NCBI GenBank assembly: GCA_025618425.1
Contig: CM046835.1
Location: 17,265,959-17,329,958, forward strand
Reading direction: 5' to 3'
From: Heliocidaris tuberculata
Taxonomy: Eukaryota; Echinodermata; Echinoidea; Camarodonta; Echinometridae
Length of the DNA stretch: 64,000 nt
In this document: one piece after another, positions 58,374-64,000 of the stretch
How the letters are laid out: every line of letters begins with the position of its first letter
How positions within the stretch are numbered: position 1 is the stretch's first letter
Program-made: the position numbers and the translations under genes
The notes under the pieces: model-generated
What the model saw: only the letters and a program-made list of their open reading frames with translations
Database searches by the model: none
What the model was told of the DNA's origin: nothing

Positions 58374-61144
58374 TTTTATATATTCTGTCCCAAATGGCAT
58401 ACTTAACATGTAGCCCCAGTCATAGCAACCGAAAAGAATTCAAAATAAACCTACAAAAAGGCTATATCATAAGAATATCCTAGTGCAGAGAGAAAAGAAG
58501 TTTTGTATGCTGGGAGACCCTTCATATAACTCTTGATATGTGCCTGGCACAAAGTCGACTTCAGAGATGGAATTTTAGATTAGGGATTAGCAATTGTAGA
58601 TTGGGAGGGATTATAGGGAAGCGTGCAGAAGCCAGCCTTTCATGCAGGGGAGGATTAAAAAGCCCTGTTGACTTTGCACATAGAGGATTAAAGCCCACAG
58701 AGGCAGGAGCCTGTGAATTATTAAAGGTTTGATGAAGTTAAAGGCTGCTTACTACCCTAGAGGATTAATCTTTAGTTTCACTACTGTGTGATGCAAATCT
58801 TGTCTTCCTATGATTCCAAGACTTCTCTATTTGTGAGAAAGGATTAAGTTGTTGTCTGATTCATATATAAGCTTTTTAGTAGGTTTATTCATGTCAGCAA
58901 ATATGGAGAAATCGTTGAGTAATAATTTAACTCTTTCATCTAGTTCATCTACAAGACAAACCCACAGTCTACCTTTATTTAATTTGCTTTTTTATTCCTA
59001 AATGTTATCTTTCCCATAACCCTGTTTTTCATTTCTATGAGAAATCAACATAACCATGATAATCAACCTTATTAAAACAGTTTTGTACCTGTATGAAATT
59101 ATTCTTAAAATAAAACACAACACGGACTGTTTTGGCAGGCTGTCGGGATTGACATTTTAGGGTCTGTATGCAGTGCCCCCCCCCCCCCCCCTTTCACTAA
59201 AATGTTGACAATTTGGGAGTTTGGAGTTTAAAATTTGGGGACTTGTGTATTGGGTACCAGTCATTATCAAGCTCTGCTTAATAGACCTTTATCATTTTTC
59301 TGATGAGAATTTAATAGTAAAGTGACAGTTTGAAAAAAGTTTGTAGAGGGGTATAAAATCCTTGTGCATATAGTTGCCTTGCACAAGTTGCACAAATGTA
59401 AGAAAAAAGCAATTTAAGAATTTACATTTTGCACATTCACACATACATGTACATGTACATACACATGTATGCAAGCTCAGTAAGACTTGTGATGTTTGTT
59501 TTATTTTCGTGGTCTACCTTTAATTTTACTCTTTGCTTATTACTAAGCCTTTTGTAAAGGGCAGAGAGACATTTAGCAAATGGAGCTTTGGTGTAGAAGT
59601 TTGCTTACAAGCTTTATTCATGTAGATAAAAAAGATTTGTGATTTAACTGTGGTAAGCTTTTGGACAAACCCGAAAAAAGGAGCTTTGTTATTTTACTTT
59701 TTATTTTGTCATTGTTTCATCCCAAAATGCTGCTACAGTGTATCAAAGGAGTACCGTGTGTACATAAATGTATTCTTGAATTAATGAATAATCATTCAGA
59801 TGATAAAGAATAATTTGGTGTTTGTACCTAAAATAAAATCAAATACATGTAAAAGTTGACATTGGCAATGCATGTTTCTGAGCAGAAGTGCATTAATCTT
59901 GATTTTTCTGCAATATTCACATTGAAAAAAAAAATATTGTTGTTACATGAATGGTTATATGTCAGGTTGATGAAACAAAGATTTTATAATACAGAATTTT
60001 ATTTGTGTAATATATTTACTCTGGGATTTTGCATTCCAGTTGTTAAGGACTGAAGGACCTCAATATGATGAATTTATTGATCATTACAAAACCCTCCATA
60101 ACAGTTTTGTGTCATAATAGATGTAAGCATATCAACAAAAATAAAGCAAGGCTGCAGTCAGATTTTAACAAAGTCAGATAACAAGATATCTGGAGATAAA
60201 TTAGGAAACCTGTTTCTATTTTGGTCCTTTTATATATGATTGAAATAAATGATACATCATAAAGGAGGAGATAAAGATCACACTCTCTTCCATACAAAGT
60301 AAAATAAGTGCTTTTCATTTTTGATGCCTGGCTTAGAATCAAACTTATTACGTCATCCTTCAGCCTGTTTGTTTGTAAACAAGATAAGGTGGATTTACTG
60401 GAAAATATGGATTTGAATAATTCAAAAATGCATACAGGGATAATTTACGTTTGTTGAAATCTTTGAAATTATGCAGGCGTGATTAAGCTGATTTTGAGAT
60501 TTGATATTGAATGGGGAGGAAAATATCACAAAGAACAGATATTTTTTTTGTTTGTTTTGCAACCTTCGTGAACATTGTACACAGATAGAATGGATAGAAT
60601 ATCCCATTCCCATGAAACAAATATGTCAATTTTTACATGTACATCATACTGTGTCAGTATTGCATCAAACTTTTTTTTTTTTGGGGGGTGGGGGTACAGA
60701 CATGATGCAAAGTCAGTATGAATTGTTGTATACATTATTTAAAATAAATAAAAAATGAAAAAAAAGTAAATAAGTAAATAGAAATGATTTGATTAATGAA
60801 ATGAAATTGGAAAGTCAAAATAAGCAGTTCAATCAATTTAAAATATAGAAACTAATAAAGAAGAAATATAAAAAATAAGAGGAAAAAAAATACCAAGTGA
60901 AATATTTCTGGTTAACAGCATTCACAGTTAATTTTGACCATTTTTGTCTACATTGATATAGAAAACATGGAATAAGTGACTATTATTGTGTGACACTCAA
61001 TTGTTTTTCTTGATAATTTCTAGTATATTTTAAGCATAAAATGTATGCATTACTCGACCTTTTTTATTTTCAGTTCAGAATTCTATCCACCTTTTTAAAC
61101 AACTTACGAATGTGTGTTTTTTTTTTTAATGTGTTTGTAATCAG
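58374..61144. other. Non-coding stretch, possible intron
   Basis: AT-rich with a C-run at about 59177 and ACATGTACATGTAC near 59444-59458. A 64-codon frame at 58538 contains three GAGGATTAAA words and no defensible splice structure. It could be intron or upstream DNA of the plus-strand gene. Confidence 0.4.
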
Positions 61145-61274
61145 GTGTTATCCAGGTACGGAATTGGAAGGCCTTGCCATTCTCATCAATCACAGACAAT
61201 CAGCAATCATCGGTAGGACAACTCTTTGGAGATCTTCTCTCACACATCACTCTTAAGATATCTGTATTATCAAG
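61145..61274 (+). CDS. Candidate internal exon of unrecognised plus-strand gene
   Basis: A strong acceptor (T-run then GTAATCAG) precedes 61145, and a strong donor CAAG|GTGAGT follows 61274. One frame is fully open and protein-like: VIQVRNWKALPFSSITDNQQ, then SSVGQLFGDLLSHITLKISV. It ends with two bases (AG) of a split codon. The next candidate exon at 63334 starts with the single base T, so the pair joins as an AGT serine codon. A second acceptor 11 nt in (TATCCAG) is possible. I do not recognise the family. Confidence 0.5.
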
Positions 61275-62094
61275 GTGAGTCTGATCACAAGACTATTATG
61301 AATTTAGATTGTGTAATGATGCAGGTCTTTTTGCAAGATACATATACTATAAAAAGGAAGATTCCTTAAGAAAGCTTAAGTGATATCATGCACAGTGAGT
61401 TTCTGTTTATCTGCTTATTATTTTTGCACTTGGCAAAAATGAAAAACATACTGGTATACTGTCGTCTGCTACAAGTGTAATAAATAAATGGAAGTTATTT
61501 ATCTATTTATTTTTTCATTTCATTTTTTTGGGGGGGACCTTTTTATTTAGTTGATGATTTTTTTTCTGTAGACATTGTTTTTTCTGTAATTATGCATTGG
61601 ATAATGCTAATATCCTCAGCAGTCCTGTAAGACCGAATGACGTGAAATTTTGTCGACCGCATTTCCTGCCACGTCATAATCTTGAGTGTTTCTTGTAAGA
61701 AATCTGAATATACAGTAGTTGAAAATGCTTAAAACAAACAAGATGAGAACTAGGATTTGCTAGGATTAGGTTGAAAATGTAACCAAGTTATGGGTTAGGT
61801 TAGTGGAAGCACTGATCCATAAATCTGTTGGCATGTGCATGGTGTGATAGATGGGTGTGATTAGCGATCAACATGATTGAAGAGACAAACTTCTATTCTG
61901 ATGCATGCCCACTCAATCCCAGGATTGTGATCGAGGAGAAGTGGATGCACTCTTTACTTGTTGCGTGGTGATGATGATGATGATGATGTCATGGGGTTTG
62001 TTTTTCTTGTGTGGAGGGATGTTGGTATATGTGTTTCTTGGAAGCATAGAAATGGAGTTCATCAATAAAGATGTCATGAGAGTGAGTGAAAGAC

Positions 62095-62141
<47 letters not shown>

Positions 62142-63333
62142 ATACACATAGGGGTAAAAGTTACAGGGAAGAAGAGGAGACCCCAGGGAAACAAGAGATA
62201 CAGTGTACATGAAGAGAGAGAAGCAGAGGGAGTGAGATGGGGTATAGAGAAAGGGAAGAATAAGAGAGTCGCAGAGAGATAGCTAAAGGAAAATAGAAAT
62301 ATAGACCAGAGTGAGAGAGACAGAGAAAGATAGATACAGAAAGAAAGAGGGCAAAATAAAAAAAAAATAGTGAGAAATTGAGAATTAGCAGGAGAGAGAG
62401 AGGGAGAGAGAGAGAGAGAGAGATGATAGCGTCAGTGTATTCCCATCCATCGTTCAACGTTTAAGAAGATTAGCAAATGCTAGAGTTCAGATGGATTATC
62501 GCATTAGTGCCAAACTTTAAAGCGAGTAATTTCTTCCGGCGTAAACAAGATGAAAGAAAAGTGGCATGATGCAGATATGATTTTTTTTCTTTCTTTCTTA
62601 CATGCTACAATATGTTTTGGCAGTGTAAAATAAACCTTAAGCGCTAACAGAGGATTATGACCATTTTCAGTGCTCTCTTGCTGAATTATTTCGCCCACAT
62701 GGTTTACGACAAGATATCATTCACGTCATTGGGAACCGCCAAGAATCAATTTCTTTTTGTAGCATCAAAGGCCCATCTATCATATCAAGCTGTCAAAGTG
62801 ATCATTGTGTTGTGCTACCAAACTGACTTGTATTTATTTAGGGTTGTGTTATCTGAGTAGTCACAAGGCAATGTTGCTTCAGGAACAGGAATAGTCAGGC
62901 TTGAAAAGAGTCTTCTTCAAATTGGCTATCATACATGTAGCTCATCCTGCTGATACTCGATAGATAGGCGCAGAACACTGTTGGAAAGGTTAATGAGGTG
63001 TACAAGACTTGGTTACTAAAACTTAAAGCAGAGACAAGGGTTTTACTTGTGAAATTCATATTTTGAATTTCACTGCTATTTGCATGCAGTGTTTGATCTC
63101 ATTTCTGTTTGGCAATTACAGACTATAGTGGCTGATATAGTAGCTTGGAACTGTGCACATTGAATTGGTTTTTGAGAGGTCAAATGGTGTTCAGTTATAC
63201 TTGGACAGCCGTTATATTAGTTGTCCTTGCCCATCAGTAGTGTTGTATAGTCATATGTATGGTAGCTAGCATCCAACGCTCCATCATATTAGTTGAAATG
63301 ATCAAGACGGACAAGTTCTCTACTCTCTCTCAG
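61275..63333 (+). other. Presumed intron of the plus-strand gene
   Basis: Between two phase-compatible candidate exons. Contains (GAT)n near 61968, an (AG)n tract at 62100-62138 with GA-rich DNA to 62430, and an open patch at 62672-62860 that I did not call as an exon. Confidence 0.45.
62100..62138. repeat. (AG)n microsatellite
   Basis: Pure AG dinucleotide run followed by 300 bp of GA-rich sequence. Confidence 0.95.
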
Positions 63334-63631
63334 TGACGCCTCAAGTGCCAACTGCCAGGACCAAGCGCCAGAGGATCTAAGCCGAAGCGGCAAGGTCGGG
63401 GGCAACGCCAGCAGCAGTATACTCAGCCTGGGTAACCTCGGCAATAGCTTCTTCCTACGGCGAGGCCTAGACCTTCCTTTTGGGATGATGGCCAGGAGGA
63501 TGAAGGGTGGAGATGGCAAGGGCGTTGGCAGGACTGCTCACCCTGTGCAGGAGCTACGGATCAAACTCCTACAGGTCCTGGAGAAGAGAGGTCCAACACT
63601 TCTGGTCAGCCATGGATGCCCCTTCTCACAG
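63334..63631 (+). CDS. Candidate internal exon of the same unrecognised gene
   Basis: The acceptor is TCTACTCTCTCTCAG before 63334 and the donor CACAG|GTTAGA after 63631. The frame is open over 298 nt in DNA of clearly higher GC than its flanks. It begins SDASSANCQDQAPEDLSRSG, has a Ser/Gly/Asn-rich stretch, then LRRGLDLPFGMMARRMKGG and a helix-like end VQELRIKLLQVLEKRG followed by PTLLVSHGCPFSQ. Phase 2 in. The last two bases of the upstream candidate exon complete the first codon. The gene continues beyond the window. Family not recognised. Confidence 0.6.
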
Positions 63632-64000
63632 GTTAGACAATACCTCATTTTGATTTTGCATTCCATGCAGATTCATTCATTTTGTCAAGAAAAACTTAAC
63701 ATCGTTCTCTATTCATATTTCCTTTTGCTTCATCTATCACTCATTTCATTTCATCTTTGTTGGGTTGTTCTGTTCATGAATGCATATTTGTAGATTTTAT
63801 GTGTATTTAAAAAAAAAAAATGATTAGCAAGACTGAGTTGATTTATTTCATTGGTGCTAAAGTGCACTCTGAAGGCATTTTAGTGGTCATGAGCAGTTTG
63901 CAGGGGAAATGGGGTAATTTATTTCAAGTAAATATTTTGTCTTACAGATATGGGGACCTATGTGTAATGTTATCCATTTTTAATGTCCATGTACATGGAA

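Noticed and set aside
57753..58483. Open frames of about 200 residues across the N run
   Set aside because: They are open only because N codons contain no stop.
58538..58732. 64-codon frame with repeated GAGGATTAAA words
   Set aside because: No splice context I can defend and no recognised domain.
62672..62860. Possible exon after TTTTCAG with two open frames
   Set aside because: No good donor, competing frames, and the flanking candidate exons already join in phase without it.

Overview
This window is eukaryotic nuclear DNA, probably from an echinoderm and most likely a sea urchin. The evidence is an intron-rich animal gene with deuterostome-like protein sequence, a very high load of short tandem repeats, several small inverted-repeat DNA elements, and a fold-back element built like the TU transposons described from sea urchins. 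The organism call is inference. There is no operon structure, and nearly all long open frames outside the exons below are accidental products of tandem repeats.

The central locus is a complete Smoothened (SMO) gene on the minus strand. Its ATG is at 41489 and its stop at 24754. I could join 11 coding exons with canonical GT/AG boundaries and matching phases into one 774-residue frame, close to the roughly 790 residues of the human protein. It has a signal peptide, a Frizzled-type cysteine-rich domain, a linker, seven membrane segments, helix 8 and a basic C-terminal tail. A candidate non-coding first exon and CCAAT/CRE promoter lie near 43.6-43.95 kb. The introns carry LINE relics, TTAA- and 8-bp-TSD-flanked short elements, and a 2 kb ATC-rich higher-order minisatellite.

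Layout: 0-3.2 kb, degenerate dispersed and tandem repeats with a 208 bp CACT-ended MITE; 3.2-11.2 kb, AT-rich non-coding DNA with small duplications and hairpins; 11.3-18.5 kb, a 7 kb 17-bp minisatellite with inserted elements; 18.5-20.3 kb, dispersed repeats; 20.7-24.75 kb, probable SMO 3' UTR and downstream DNA, with a tRNA-Leu-like fragment; 24.75-43.9 kb, SMO; 44-56.6 kb, a dense field of mobile elements (hAT-like elements with target duplications, a GAA tract, a TU-like fold-back, a broken LINE reverse transcriptase); 57.7-58.4 kb, palindromic repeats running into a 500-N assembly gap; 58.4-64 kb, mostly non-coding, with two frame-compatible plus-strand exons of an unrecognised gene that continues to the right.

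SMO is the signalling receptor of the Hedgehog pathway; nothing else in the window is clearly functionally linked to it. I found no convincing new multi-gene system. The most interesting material is the SMO sequence and splicing detail, and the set of small transposable elements whose ends and target-site duplications can be read directly.
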